Source: Nansenia antarctica (lineage: Eukaryota > Chordata > Actinopteri > Argentiniformes > Microstomatidae). Taken from it: a DNA stretch of 64,000 bases. Every line of letters starts with the position of its first letter. Position 1 is the stretch's first letter. The translations under genes and the position numbers were made by a program. Shown here piece after piece: positions 10,142-22,967 of this stretch. The stretch lies in contig OZ022342.1 of NCBI GenBank assembly GCA_963989245.1, forward strand, positions 13,348,995-13,412,994. The letters are read 5' to 3'. A model generated the notes under the pieces. That model did not search any database. It had not been told where the DNA came from and was given only the letters and a program-made list of their open reading frames with translations.

Positions 10142-11095
10142 AATCACCGATGGTGTTGAAGAGCACTAGTCTAGGATAATATATCTGTTATAAATAACAT
10201 TGTCGTCTTCGACCATGCATTATTTACTCAACTAACTGGCCAACTTGAAATAGGCGTTGAATGTGACTTCGTTCTCCGTGCAGTATGTTGTTATTCAACA
10301 CAGCGAACATAACAAAGATGTGAACCACCATACGAGATGTTTCACTTCCCCCACTTTGACGTCCTCAGCTCAGAGGGATGTTACACCACCACCACACCAT
10401 TTGATACTATCATTATAAACTATCACTATTATATCACTATATATATGCTGATGTATTATTGATTATGTGTTCATCGTTTGACCTTTTAATTGGGTTTTGT
10501 GGTCATGTCACACTGAATCATTAGGGGAGTGTATGGTATCTTTTTGCAGTTAAAACATCTTCGTAAATGAACTTTAACCCTGACAAAATAATTTCGGTTT
10601 GAGAAAACGTGCATATTTTTACGAATAATTAATAAACATGCCTGGCAAATGTCAGTAGATTGCAAAAATAAATAAATGGTAAGAGGTTGTAACAATCTCT
10701 TGACTTAGTTGCCTCATATAATGGTGTTGCCTTTCTGTATGCGCAGTTTTGCGCAGCACTGTGGATCGTCGACAATGTTTCTCTGTCCGTTCGATTTCGT
10801 TCTCGGGAACTCGTAGCTGCAAGTTGCCCTTGTCGGCCACCGTAGAAGTGAACTCCGACACGAATGCATTCGAGTGATTTTGAAGTGGCAACAACAACCA
10901 ATGACATTTCGTTTGCAATTCACGATGAACGATAACAAACTATAAACATTACACGTCATTGTTAATGCTGTATTAATTTGAGAATGTAATGTAAATGTAT
11001 GTGTCGGTAAATTGATTCCAAAAATGTTGATCATAAATGGCCTTGACTGAGCCCACACAAAGTACTCTGACATGTATCTGAATCACTTTGGACTT

Positions 11096-11200
11096 ATGAA
11101 CTGCAATGATTATTTTTGTGTTGTCCTCGTATTGTATTGTATTATTTTGTATACTGATATGGACCTATGTGTCTGAAATAAAGTTATATTGAATTGAAAG
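11096..11200 (+). mobile_element. Probable LINE 3' tail
   Basis: GGACCTATGTGTCTGAAATAAAG followed by TTATATTGAATTGAA resembles the terminal sequence of fish LINEs that end in short TATTGTATTG-type repeats. No target duplication was found, so the limits are approximate. Confidence 0.45.
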
Positions 11201-12345
11201 TTTCCCACTTGGAACTCAGACTTGGAAGGTCGTTCTCGTGGTTATTTCCCTCTCGGGAACTCGTGTCTCCGGGTTCCCAACAGCTGCCGAACTCTATTTG
11301 GCTAAATGGATAGGCTACGAAATAAGAAATACAGTTATTTGGCTTTATATATATATACACTCTATATATGTTTATATTAATATATATGGTTTCTTTTATT
11401 TAGGATTCAAAATAAATTACTCAGATTACCTACCCTGCATGTGTAGACTAAACCAACAGAGGGCGCTGTTGTTTTGCACAAGATGATTGCAATGTTTCAG
11501 TTATTTATTTCCATCCAATACATAGTAACTATCTCTGTTATTATATGTTACGCTATTTAAGAAGCGGCAGAGAATAAAACATCATGTCCAATGGACAGCA
11601 TTTTAATTGTTGGGTTGTTATGAAAGGATTTCGTTTCTTTTAAGTAGCATACAGCGCAGGGAAATGACTGCACAATGCAAACTTTTCGTCCTAAGACAGT
11701 GAGTGTCCAAATTTCTGTAATGGAATGCCATTTCTTGAGCACATCTAATTGAAATCAATTGCTATTTGTACACGAACATGTCATTGGAGGCATTCGCTCC
11801 ATTTACGTTTGCGTTGGTGGCCCAACTTGTGTCACAAATTCTGATTTATAATCGTGTGTATATGTTTTTATATTATACGTTATGTTTTCTATGTGCAACA
11901 TTCGTGTTTGTGAACCAATTATTAGGGAATAAATTACTTCCAGTGATGAAAACGTAAAGGCAAAGCTGGGACGAACATTTAAATAACCCAATGAGAAAAA
12001 GAGTCAAGACATGTTTCTCTTAACCAATGACAGCTTTTGTTTCATATTCGTGTATGTCATTACATAATGACATGCAGAGTTCGCTCTTTTACTGGTGCGT
12101 CACTTACAACCGGTGCATATCGACCATGCCTCACTGAAGTCTTCATATGCCTACATTACAAACCAAAACCTGTTTCAATGTGCACACATCTGATAAAGCG
12201 TCGAAACAAACACATATCAAAGAAATACATTCATGCGTCGTGCTGGAAACAATAATGTGTATTGTGCTGAATGATGTACCCACTGAAGACATTTATGTAG
12301 ACCTATGTAATAATATAACCCAGGCCCAGTAAACTGCCTTTCCCA

Positions 12346-12564
12346 CTAGTGATGATTCTCCCTACGCATAATTTTACATAATGTATTACATGTAGATTTT
12401 TTTTCACCACTGTTGTTGTTTTTAATATCCACCACCACTGAAGATGAAGTAAAATCGAGTGTACCCAGGTTCGTCTCCATTTCCTTCGCTTTGCTCTCCC
12501 AGCTGGATAATGGAGATGTGATGTGTCCCCCAGTCATAAGAAACTGAGGTACTTGGTCAGCCAT
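12346..12564 (-). CDS. Unrecognised 72-residue open frame upstream of ankrd11, divergent
   Basis: The ATG at 12564 has a good context (AACATGG). The frame begins MADQVPQFLMTGGHITSPLS and runs 72 residues to TAG. It is mildly acidic near the middle and lysine- and asparagine-rich at the end, with no domain I recognise. It points away from the presumed ankrd11 promoter, so it could be a divergent short transcript, a first exon, or chance. A frame of this length is not rare by chance. Confidence 0.2.
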   Translation of the reverse strand: MADQVPQFLMTGGHITSPLSSWESKAKEMETNLGTLDFTSSSVVVDIKNNNSGEKKSTCNTLCKIMRRENHH

Positions 12565-12639
12565 GTTTGCACTTTTATGTCGTAAATCCAGTACGGACTT
12601 GACATCCTGACTCGATCCATAATGGCGCCAGTTTCGTGG

Positions 12640-12780
12640 GCGCACAAATAGTAACCGCCCACATGCGAGAGCCAATCACATTGCGTGTTTCATTCTGCTT
12701 TGCTTTTCTCTTTCCCTACGAAGTCAAAGGCCGCCTGGAAACGGTTGGGACGGGAGTTCAGAGAGGAGAAAGACGAAGCC
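12640..12780 (+). promoter_or_regulatory. Presumed ankrd11 core promoter
   Basis: The stretch contains a GC/CACCC-like ACCGCCCAC (about 12652-12660), CCAAT (12672-12676) and CpG-containing sequence. It sits immediately upstream of a region that reads like a TATA-less 5'UTR ending in a strong donor. The transcription start is inferred, not seen. Confidence 0.4.
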
Positions 12781-13187
12781 ATATATCATTTTAGCTACTT
12801 TAAATTCTCTACTTGAAGCTTCTTGTTTTGACTGTTGAGAATATATCAGTGTTCAAGTCAGACTTATGACGACAAAGTAGCTCTTCTTGCAAACACCTTT
12901 TTCTAGAACCTTTTGATATTTTTCTATCGTTTGTTGGTGTTCAACAACAGCACTAGCCGTTAGAATTATTAGCTAGCTAGCTATCCTTAGCTAGCTAGCT
13001 AGCTAGTTTAGCTCCGAGTGTTGTTCTGTGTATTTTGAACTGAGATGTTTGCAGTTGTTTTTTTCGGATGTCTCCGGACGGCAGTTTGCTGAGCCGGAGG
13101 GCCTCAAATGGGAAAATCAAGCATCGGACCGGAATATCGCGGATAAAACGTGTACATGTAACGAACTCTGTTTACTAGCTGACGAAG
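12740..13187 (+). other. ankrd11: Presumed non-coding first exon of ankrd11
   Basis: ANKRD11 is a nuclear ankyrin-repeat co-regulator of histone acetylation. Its coding exons are not in this window; the call rests on head-to-head synteny with spg7 as in human. The exon ends at GACGAAG|GTAAGA (13187/13188), a near-ideal donor. The 5' limit is a guess. It includes two blocks of tandem GCTA tetranucleotides (about 12972-13008) and a 15-codon upstream frame. There is no long ATG-initiated frame, in keeping with the known non-coding 5' exons of mammalian ANKRD11. Confidence 0.55.
13045..13092 (+). other. Upstream open reading frame in ankrd11 exon 1
   Basis: ATG at 13045 (G at -3) opens a 15-codon frame, MFAVVFFGCLRTAVC, closed by TGA within the exon. 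If the exon is real, this uORF would be scanned before the main start. Confidence 0.4.
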
Positions 13188-14756
13188 GTAAGATCGCAAT
13201 AACACCAGTGCTCGTACGTGCATATTCACAGAGGCATGCTGCTCCATGCAGAAGCTAACGTTAGCTATCTTAGCAGCTAGTTGTTGTTCTCTAACGTTGG
13301 TTAACGCCTCCTGATGTAGTGTAATTTAACTAGCATAATTGCATATATACTGGTTAGTTAGGCGGCGAAACGTGAATGAATGCTCAATAATGAGTGGTCA
13401 AATACATCTAAATGGCTAGCTGTGGTAGTGACATGGCGTCGATGGGAAATGTCCCTTGATGGTGAGGCCAGGCTTGTTGTTGTTGTTGTTGTTGCTGCTA
13501 ACTAGCTATGTTAAATGGCTATCTAATGTTGTTTGTTTATGATTCTCAAACGCTAGAATAATATCATTGTGTTTTGAAATTGAGACACGTGTGCATTTTG
13601 TTTTTATTTTCACTTGAGAAAAGGAAATCGCATCCCATTTGTGGTAACTAATAGAGCTAACGTTTCACACCCCCATCGCAGGAGACTTTGGATATTTCAG
13701 AAAGACATGTGTATGTAAAGAGGTAAACCTTGATAACCTTTGAACCGTACATGATAGAACCATGGGGTTTGGACCAATGTTTTTCTCATGAAATTCTCTG
13801 TGAGATGGACATATTATTATTTTTAATCTAAAGTGAAAGCAGAACTGCTCTTCCTTTGAACTGCTCTTCCATGATATGGCAAATCCGTGTATGTCTTTCT
13901 TTTCGCCGTTTCAAGTTTATTCTGAATATATTTTCTCACCCAAAACTGGTATTCTGTACGAGGCATTTGTGTTGTTTACACCTGACGAGCTTCTTTGTTT
14001 AGCGTTGTTGAAATGTGCAGAGTTGTGCACTTTTAGGTTTCTGTTTAGAAGACAGTTTAGTAGTCTGTTGTTGTTTTGGAGATGCTCGATGGAGTGACTC
14101 ACATCACGGCCACTTTAGTTCAGTAGACCTGTGAAGATGGTACTACTCCTGGCTGTGTCATTTAAATATAGGGCCTGCGTAATGCATATATCAAGCCAAC
14201 AAAATGTCACACACAAGAAAAGCACGGCCAGTTTGCCAATTTTGCAAACTAAAAGGCTAATGCTGGGAACAAATGACCACTGTTCTCAGGGTGAAGAATG
14301 TGGTTGATAAGCCTTTGGTGCAGTATCAGTGCTGTGGAAAACACTGCAGTGGGGCTGCCTGGCTGTATTTTCTCACAGATACTCTGAGCTCTTCAGCTTG
14401 TTGGGGCGTTCACATTGATATTCACTGCAGACGCAGCAATGCGTGTCATTTCTCACCACCACCCTTTCAACCCCTGTTTGGAAGTCCCAATTTGCTGTTT
14501 CTGCAAATGCCGTTGCTACTTCACTTCCCTCCTTGTCTTTGTGAAATCATATCCGTTTTTGCAATAAGTAGCCTCAGTCTGCTTGTCCCAGTTTGCCTGG
14601 TCCAACACAACCAGATTGGAGGCCTAGCCATACTTTTAGCCATTGTTGGTGAAACATCAAGTGCCTGTATTGCCTACAGTCATGTAGACTGTAGATCTAG
14701 GGGCCAGTTATGTAATGCTTAGGCTGTTTCAACGCTATGCGTTTACTCAGTCAGTA

Positions 14757-15145
14757 ATAAGTCAAGTCAAGTTCCTTCTGCTTGTTTATAAAGCTCTCAC
14801 TGGCACAGCACCAGAATATCTGAAAGACCTTTTGCTAGCATATATCAGCCCGGCAATAGAGCTCTCAGGTCTTCTGACGCTGGTTTTCTCTGTGTACCAC
14901 ATGTACAAAAGAAGAGATTTGGTGAGGCTGCATTCTCATTTTATGAACCCAAATTGTGGAATGCACTGCCAGTTTACATTAGGGATGCAACCTCAGCAAA
15001 TATGTTCAAGTCAAGACTAAAAACCCATCTTTTTAATATTGCCTTTAAATGACTAAATTATGATTATATAATGATTGGAGCACTTTGAGCTCCAACGTTT
15101 GCAGGAAAAGTACTATACAAATAAAAGTTATAAGTTATTAATAGG
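14757..15145 (+). mobile_element. LINE 3' fragment (L2/CR1/Rex-like), decayed
   Basis: Broken coding sequence reads VLLLVYKALTGTAPEYLKDL, then LWNALPVYIRDATSANMFKS and RLKTHLFNIAFK before a stop. This is the usual C-terminal end of CR1/L2-type reverse transcriptase proteins. A short 3'UTR ends CTATACAAATAAAAGTTATA. Frameshifts separate the segments. Confidence 0.75.
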
Positions 15146-18100
15146 ATAACACAACATTTGAGAGTAAGGCTATTGGAGATCACCAATTTGCTGCCTACCT
15201 GCTTGTTGAAATGCTACCTATGCACATGTGACATGATTATCAGTTTTGTGGTGCGTTGGACATGTTTTTGGATCTGCGTTATGGACAAGACGGAGCTCTC
15301 CAGAGTGTCCTGTTCTAGAGCATGAGCCAGAGACAGGAAATGGAGTCCTGCCCGGGTCACTGAGGTTAGGGACTGTGTTGGGGCAGGAGCTGGGATTTCT
15401 CAAGGCCATTTCCTTTGTTCATGACAGCAATTCTGTGCCATTGGTAGACCCAGCACTCAGTGTTCAGTTGCCCCAGTGAGCCGTTCGATGGCTGAGGTAC
15501 AATGATATTGTGAGTTGAATCTAAAGGTGAATTCCAGCAATAGTTTCTCCTTGTTTGATTTCCAGAAAGGGGAGGTGGGATTAGGTCCAGCCAGGGATAG
15601 GGCTGCAAAGGTGATTCAACATGGTCAATTACCTCGACTAGGAATACAAATAAAAGGATTCATGCGGCACCCCACTCCAAGACAAATGGTCTCATTTGGA
15701 TGTTACTTTGAGGCTATATGGTATGCAATTCAGATGATTCTAATCTAGGGTTTAGTTAATTGTTAGCTAATGTTTCTGCCGATAGCAAAGTAGAGAACAG
15801 ATTATAGATGACTTATCACTGCAGGCCATTGAGGACTACTATACCTTATCAGTATTGGTATACAATAATACGGTGGTTATGGTTGTGTCAGTAGCATTGT
15901 TCGAAATGGTCTGAGTCCTTTCCACTGCCTTCAGGGTGTGTAACGCAATGTTTTGAGCACTGTTGTGTAATAAAAGGCGGAAATATACGGGGGGGGGGGG
16001 GGCAATGAGTGTCCCTCACACAGCCTTGCAGACGGTCTTGATAAGACTGGGCTTTGCTCTCTGTCCAGGGCAAAATCCTATTATGTCGGTGTGGTGGAGC
16101 CCATCTGTAGTTGCTGGCAAAGATCCTGCAAGTCACATGCACGGTGCACACTGACTCTGCCGTTTTGTTGCTTCTCCGAGCGATTATGTCGAGTCTCCAG
16201 TGAAGGCGAGAAGCAGCACATGCTAACGACAGTGACTGCTCTGACTGGCTGTGGTCCAGGTCCCACCACATCCTCCCTCTACGTCTTTGCTCTGAGGTCA
16301 GTGTGCAGTAGTTGCATCACCCCATTCTTGTGCATCTGCTCATCCGTAGGGTTACAAAGTTGATTAGTGGGTAGAGAGTTTCAATTGGAATATGTTGGAA
16401 CTTGATCATTAATGTTGATTACATTGTATTTCCAATGTATTCTAGTTACCAAATCCACTTTTTATGATGATAACATTGGACTACTGTTGTTGGTCCCCCA
16501 ATTCTGCTGCACAGTGGAGAAGCCACATACTGGTCAGTGTTGCAGTAGTTTCTGTGTGCAGAGAATGGGCTATATTTGGCTCCTAAATGGGGTTGATAAG
16601 CATGGTCTTGGTCCAACATAATCAGACAGTGCCTGACAAAGGTATGTGTTGTTGAGAGAACCTACTTCTGGTCGTTTAAATGAGACTTCATCCTCTTTAG
16701 GGGGAACTGAAACTCCTACACGTTTTAGTTTCTGTCCAATGCGTTTCCCTCCCCCACTAAGTGTTGGCCTGTTGATAAACAAAACTGTCCTCTCTTGTGT
16801 TCTTTTTCTTGCGGTGTAAATCTGAACCTTCTACCAGGCAGCACAATCTCCTCAGACAGTCAAATGCCATTTAAAGCCCTTTTGAAATCCACCCTACCTC
16901 TTCAGAAACACAGAAAGGGAACAAAATGGCTGTGCCCATTTTATTTCCTACCCCCCAGGGACGAGGAAGCTTCATTTGGGGGGGGGGGGGGGGGTTTGAG
17001 GGTCCTGCTGTCTGATGCTGCCTCTCCTGGGCACAGGTGGTGCTTGCATCTTCTACACTGCAGCACTTTTGATTAAACATTTTTCATGACTCGCTTGTAG
17101 GCTACATCAAAGGAAAATATTCTCTCCTTCTCTCTTCTGCTGCAATTTCAAATGCCTTTTCAACGGTTACTCTTTTGATCTTTTTTTGATATGGGGCACA
17201 CTCGAAGAGAAACATTTTGGTATGGCTTAGTGAGAGATGGGCCAGCCAAGACCGTAATATCTTTTTCAGATTGAGACATTCAAATCCATCATCATAAGCC
17301 TCCACGATAACCTTGTTTACTTATGAATGTTGTACTTTTTAAGCATTTCCTAAAAAAAACACAGCACTGAATAAGTCTTGCCATTAAATCAGTTGTTTGT
17401 GTGTGTGTGTGTGAGAAAGAGAGAGAGAGAGAGAGCAGTTCTCTTAGGAGAGTGTGTGGGGGAGGCTGCAGCTCTCTGTCAGCTAGCGTGGGCAGATGTG
17501 AGCGGAGGATCATGGAGGGGGGTGAGGCCATGAGGGAGGGGGGGAGTAAAGCTGAACACAACAGTTGGTGTTTTGATTGGATGTGCTGAGCACTGGGTGA
17601 TGTATTATCCATATGTGGCACAGAGAATGTCCTGAGTTAGCTGGTCAGGGTGTCAGTGTTTGTAAGAGGAGCTCTGACGTGTAATCTCTGCTCTGTCCTG
17701 CTGCCTCTGGCCTTCTCTGGGGTGGAGATACCAAGCTCACATGGAATCGCTTGTCTCCCATTGCTTTTCCCCCTTTCTCAGTTGCTCAAGATCTAAGTGA
17801 GCCATTGTTGTTTTTTATCCAGGGTTTGAAATGCCTCAGTAGCACTCAGCAGACTAACATGCTGACAAAAGTGCACATTTTTTTAACATCGGTTTACCGG
17901 ACAGAATTTTGCCAGAGAATTAGACTCATAGCTGGTTGTATTTACTGAGGGTCCTTTTTTGCTCCTCACTCTCCCTGTCCTTGTGGTGATGAGTCCAGGG
18001 CTGTGGGGAGCGTGGCCTGGCTGAATCTCAATCACTGGGGGCCTTCAGCAGTGCTGGCCTTTTGATGGGGCAGCTGCAGCCATTCAATCGGCCCCATTTA

Positions 18101-18985
18101 CATTGAAATGCAGCGACAGGAAGGGGGGAGGGGAACATGGCAGGGCTCTGCGTGACTGAAAAGCATACCTAACCAAAGACCCCCAAAAAATAGAGGCTCC
18201 ACCACAGGCCAGTGGCACTTTGTTTTCCCCCGCCACCGTGCCATATACATCACACAAAGGCTTTAAGCACCATCCTTTGACCAACACAGACATTTTCACC
18301 ACTCAGCGTTTTTTTCTCTTTAACGACCAGACTGTGATTTGTGGAGTGTGAGTTTTTTGGTCAACCCTAACAGCAATTTAGCCTAGTACTGGAGCCTCTA
18401 TCTTTTTTTGCACTTTGTTGCCGCCTATGTTTTTCTACCGCCGACTCTCACATTGATTCCACCAACTCTTTGTCCTGGCTTGTTGTTATGCATTGCGTTC
18501 AGTCTCCATTGCCAGCTCTAATGGGGGTCATACTGTGATGCTGGATGTTAAACGCAGCCTGTTCTGTAACTCATTAGGGGTTGATAGACAAACTGTGTTG
18601 CAGACAAATGAGGCCAGTGTGTCACATTCCTAGGTTCATACAGCTTTCCAGGATAGCTTGGAGCTCCTTGGAGAAGTGTGACGCTGTAATTGAGAGGCTC
18701 TCTCTCTGTCTGTCTGGCGGGGATGGGCTGGATTGGTTGGGTGTTTTTCCACATGCTCCGATCAAGTCCGTTTGGACAGGTTCAGGTGTGTTGTAGTTCT
18801 TGCCTTGTGGGCACCTTCACTTGCCTTGTGAGATCATTATTTGTGTTAGACTTGTTTACTAACAGCAAAGCATACCTCAATTAGTTTCTCATCCCTGCTC
18901 TCCTGTTGCAACTTCAACTTCAAACCAGTTTGTGGTGTTTGTGGCTAACAGCTTACCTGTGGTGGTGCAGCTTTCCTCTCCTGTT

Positions 18986-19090
18986 TAGATAGGTAGGTAG
19001 ATACTTTATTGATCCCCGAGGGGAAATTACTTACAGCAGCTCACAAACAACAACAACAAAATAAAGTGATAATACAATAATACAATAAAA
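18986..19090 (-). mobile_element. LINE 3' tail, reverse orientation
   Basis: TACTTTATTGATCCCCGAGG followed by GGAAATTA is the reverse complement of a very common fish LINE terminus. It is preceded on + by GATAGGTAGGTAGA, its tandem tail. Only the 3' end is present. Confidence 0.6.
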
Positions 19091-21418
19091 TAACTGAATT
19101 GTCCTGAAGTGGCTTGTAGACCTTTTACTGGTCTGGAATGGTCTGCTTGGAAAACACCAATAGTTTTACTTTTCCTTCTTGAAAATGTGATGGTGCTTAG
19201 CTACAGCATATGTTTAACAAAGCTATCTACAAGCTTGCTAACATGGCACAATATTTAACCTATATAACAAAGCAAGAAAGGTTATCATCATGCTCTTAAA
19301 ATATATTTGAAGCTTGTTCAAACAGTGCATTTCAGTAGAACTAGAAGAGGGGGAGGGAGAAGGAGGGAGAGAGAGCGCAGTCTTTCAGTAGTGCACATTC
19401 CTATGCTACATTAGACATACCATGTCCCCAGACTATTGCTGCTATTTTGCTGCTATTTTCAGAAGTCCCTGTGTTGCGTTTCTCACAGCAGCAAACATGT
19501 ACTGTCTGTCTGGGTGCAGCTAACTTGAAGGGAGGTTCAAGCTGTAATGTAAACTAATGAGATTCTGGCAGGTGAATGTCCATTGTTGCTGTAGGCCACT
19601 TTGGATTGATTGTTTTATGGAGCACTGGAGAAGTCTGCTGCATGGAATTATTATTATTATTATTGGCCAGTATCTTATTATAGATAATAATCGTATTATT
19701 ATCATTCCTTGTGTACTGTGGAAAACTGTCATCCATGTAGACCTGCAGGAGAGAGGCAGATCTTGATCTTGTGTGCCAAATATATCTCCATTATTCCTCC
19801 TACGTCATGTGTCGAACTCCACGCTGCAGTGTGTCTTTTTATAGAAACACCACCAGTCTTATCTTGGTTGTCGATGTAGGACACAGCGTTTTATTACTTG
19901 CTAGGCCAAATTATGTATGCAAGTGCTTGCTTCCAACAACATTTTTCACCTACAATTACAGCACAGACGTTATTTTCATGGACTTAAGCAGCTTTACCAA
20001 TACATGGCGATATCTCTTGATCGATACAAAAATATGACTTGGATCAATCACATGGCACGTTTGGTGCGCGTTTAGTGAACCATTCTAGTTCCAAGGGCAA
20101 AATTGAAATCTATTTAAGGCTACCGCTGTTCTATTATGAATGTTTAACATAATCAATTATTCAATTGTCAACGCGTAACAGGGTTATTTTTGGAGCATCT
20201 AAAAGTGCAGAAAGAGAGCCAACCAAGCCACCAGCAGAGAAACTTGACAGAGGAGAGGCCCGTATTGTCCTTCTCCACTGTCTCTCACGCTCTACTGCAG
20301 TTACCTGCACAGCCAGATGTGACCCTGTCACGCACACTTTTGGACCCCCCCTCCCCCTGCTGTGGCACAAACAAGCCATTTCCCCCCCAATCAGTTCTGA
20401 AGATTTAGCTGGAGAAGCTCTCACACGGTTGCTGACGGTCTCTACCTCCTCACTGCTCAAGTTCCTCAGGAAGCTCTGCTCACAGGAAGTGAAGGGCGTT
20501 GGAGCTAACCGTTTGCTTTGCTTCCTTTATTGACTGAATCACTGTGAGGCTGGTGTGTGAGGCCTGTGCTGTTCCAGAGTTTTGGATACCTTCAAAGTCC
20601 CCTATCGACCCTGGCCTGGCTGGTCCTTGGGTGTCTTATATTTCTCTGCACCATATAATTGCTCTGTTAGTAACTTAGGGCAGTTATGAAAGTTTTACTT
20701 CTTCTTTGGGTGAAAGCCAGCAAGGCAACACCTCAGATGTTCCAGGAGTGGAGAGCCACCACTCTCTCTTCATCTCTGTGATCAAAGCCTCTGCCATGGG
20801 AGCTTTACTTTTGACAGCTTTACCTTTAACGGCACGCAATGTGGGGTGGTAGAAGCATGCAACAAGCACATACTGAACCCTTTAAATCCTCACAGGCCTA
20901 TTGTGTATGCTTGTTTATATTATCTCCCCTCCCAATATTACCATGGATTGAAGTAGAAAAACTTTCAGGATGAAAAAAAAAAAAAAGAAGATGATTCAAC
21001 AACAACCATCATTTAGTTGCGTAACTCGGCTCTCCAAACCTATTTTCAATTAAGGAGGTATGCATTACATTTTTTCATGTAAAGTATAAGTTTCTGTGTA
21101 TGTTTAAGATATTCCCCCTTCAAAGACATGCCCGGTTACATGATTTCATTAGTAACTGGCACAGAGCACCGAGGCGATCGATGTATAAACGTTGGCCATT
21201 CAGGGTTTTAGGGAATATAGTGTACAGAATTTCCTATTGTGAGAATATACACTAGCCATTCTTCCATATATTTTGTAAAGGATATACTGGTGGTATGATT
21301 TATTATCCCCGACAACTGCTGTGCCTGTTATGACCAAATAACTGTCAATTTTAGCCTATTGGTAATTATTGAACATGGATTTGATAATTATCCCACTCCC
21401 CATGCCAACCCTCTAAAC

Positions 21419-22498
21419 CAGGGGTCCCCAAACTACGGCCCACGGGCCGAACACGGCCCACCCCCACACTTGGACCGGCCCATTGAACAACGTCGCCCCC
21501 ACACACTCTCAACAATGCCAGAAACATATTTTGAAAATGTAACTTTAAATATATGTTTTAATCATATCATATCTGTATTTGATATTAAAGGTTGGCTTTC
21601 AAATTAAAATGTCCCTTAGTTATAAACTATTTTCATTAATAACATTATTAGTTAGTTTCACCCGCCCACAGAATGCGGATCTATAGCAGGTGCATGCGAG
21701 CTAGAACGAAAATTCAGAGAGTTGAAAAATGGCCAAACGGTTGGTAAAGAGAAAAGTTGATTCAGAATGCAGGGTTTTTAACCAACAGTGCACAAGTGAT
21801 TATTATTGTTAAATGCAAAGAAGTTTGCTTCTCAAAATGCTGATGGTCGTATTTTCTACAAGCGTTGAACTCGGTGGATTTCTGTCATTTCTAACTGCAA
21901 TTGCGGCATTGCGCCGACGTGGTGGCGGGGGCGCTGTTTCGCAAATAAGTTATCTTTCGTTTTTGCTAGAGAAATAGCTGATAGTTGATGTTGACTGCTC
22001 AAGGAGAATACATATTTGAAAGTACAGAATGCCTGAGAGCCTTATATTACATTATATTTTGATCATCTGGTGCCTGAATATTGTGTTTTCCTTTACATAA
22101 ATAATGACATTTCCACCATAAATTGATGCAGAAAGGTCACACATTGGTGCATATCAATTCACCAGAATGGTAGAAATTAAGTGTTTGATGCTCGTTTAAG
22201 GACCCCCAGACAGCCCTGCTTCATGGGTCCCCCCGTGTATGATGAGGGTCCTCCCTCATGTATCAGACTGTATAAAACTGATTATATTTCATTGACATAT
22301 CACTATAGGTATAAATTCCATCCAAATTCAACTGTTTAGACTTTGTTTGCATCCACCAGTGCTCTCCTGCGCGCAATTGCTTTGCTTTCCTCCATTTCAC
22401 TCCGTTCCATATTATTTTATGTTAGAGACCGACCCAGGCCCCCCATCACAGAAAGGAAAAATGATGTGGCCCTCCAGAAAAAAGTTTGGGGACCCCTG
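21419..22498. mobile_element. Non-autonomous hAT element A
   Basis: The terminal inverted repeat CAGGGGTCCCCAAACT is perfect at both ends. The 8-bp target duplication CTCTAAAC flanks it at 21411-21418 and 22499-22506. Length is 1080 bp. Inside, an ATG at 21729 opens a 27-codon frame starting MAKRLVKRKVDSECRVF that looks like the start of a hAT (GTF2IRD2/ZBED-like) transposase, then meets a stop. The rest of the transposase is missing. Confidence 0.92.
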
Positions 22499-22926
22499 CT
22501 CTAAACACTCCCATGTACTGCTCCGCCTGTATTGGTGCAACGCTTGTGTTGATCGTGGCAGATTGCACATGGCGATGACACCAAATATGCCAAAATATGC
22601 CAGGTCCCGGCACCTTAGAACAGGAAGTACTGCATCTGCGCTAGCAAGCCACCATCATGAGTTATGTGAGGAAGTGAAAGGGAGTATTAAACCCCATTAG
22701 TTTGGCCATGGCCTTGGCTATGGCCTTTGAGTGCGTGTTGTAACACATCCACATATAGCCCTACCCTTAAGGCTTAAGCTGAGTCCTGTTCATGCTGGCT
22801 ACATACAGGAAGCTCACACAGCAGCCAGGAGGCTGGCTATAGCTTCAGTCTGCAACACCAAATGTTTTCAGTGCAACCCTGGTGATACTTGGGAAGCAGA
22901 ACAAAATAGACTCTTCGCAGCAGTAA

Positions 22927-22958
<32 letters not shown>

Positions 22959-22967
22959 ACTGCCATA

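Larger units (their letters stand above)
10142..12740. other. Divergent intergenic region between spg7 and the presumed ankrd11
   Basis: This is about 2.6 kb between the spg7 start codon and the presumed ankrd11 first exon. Just upstream of spg7 there is an in-frame TAG (10166-10168) and an ETS-like GGGGGAAGTG on the minus strand near 10340. The middle is AT-rich with a LINE tail (about 11096-11200). A small minus-strand frame lies at 12346-12564. No other gene is visible. In human the two genes are, to my knowledge, only a few hundred bases apart. Confidence 0.6.

Noticed and set aside
10795..11270. Recurrent CTCGGGAACTCGT (about 10800 and 11252) as a transposon inverted or direct repeat
   Set aside because: Only 13 bases match and the flanks do not; no ends or duplication could be defined.
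12970..13258. 76-residue frame starting at 13028 as ankrd11 coding sequence
   Set aside because: It starts with GTG, not ATG, and runs through the strong donor at 13188 into the intron.
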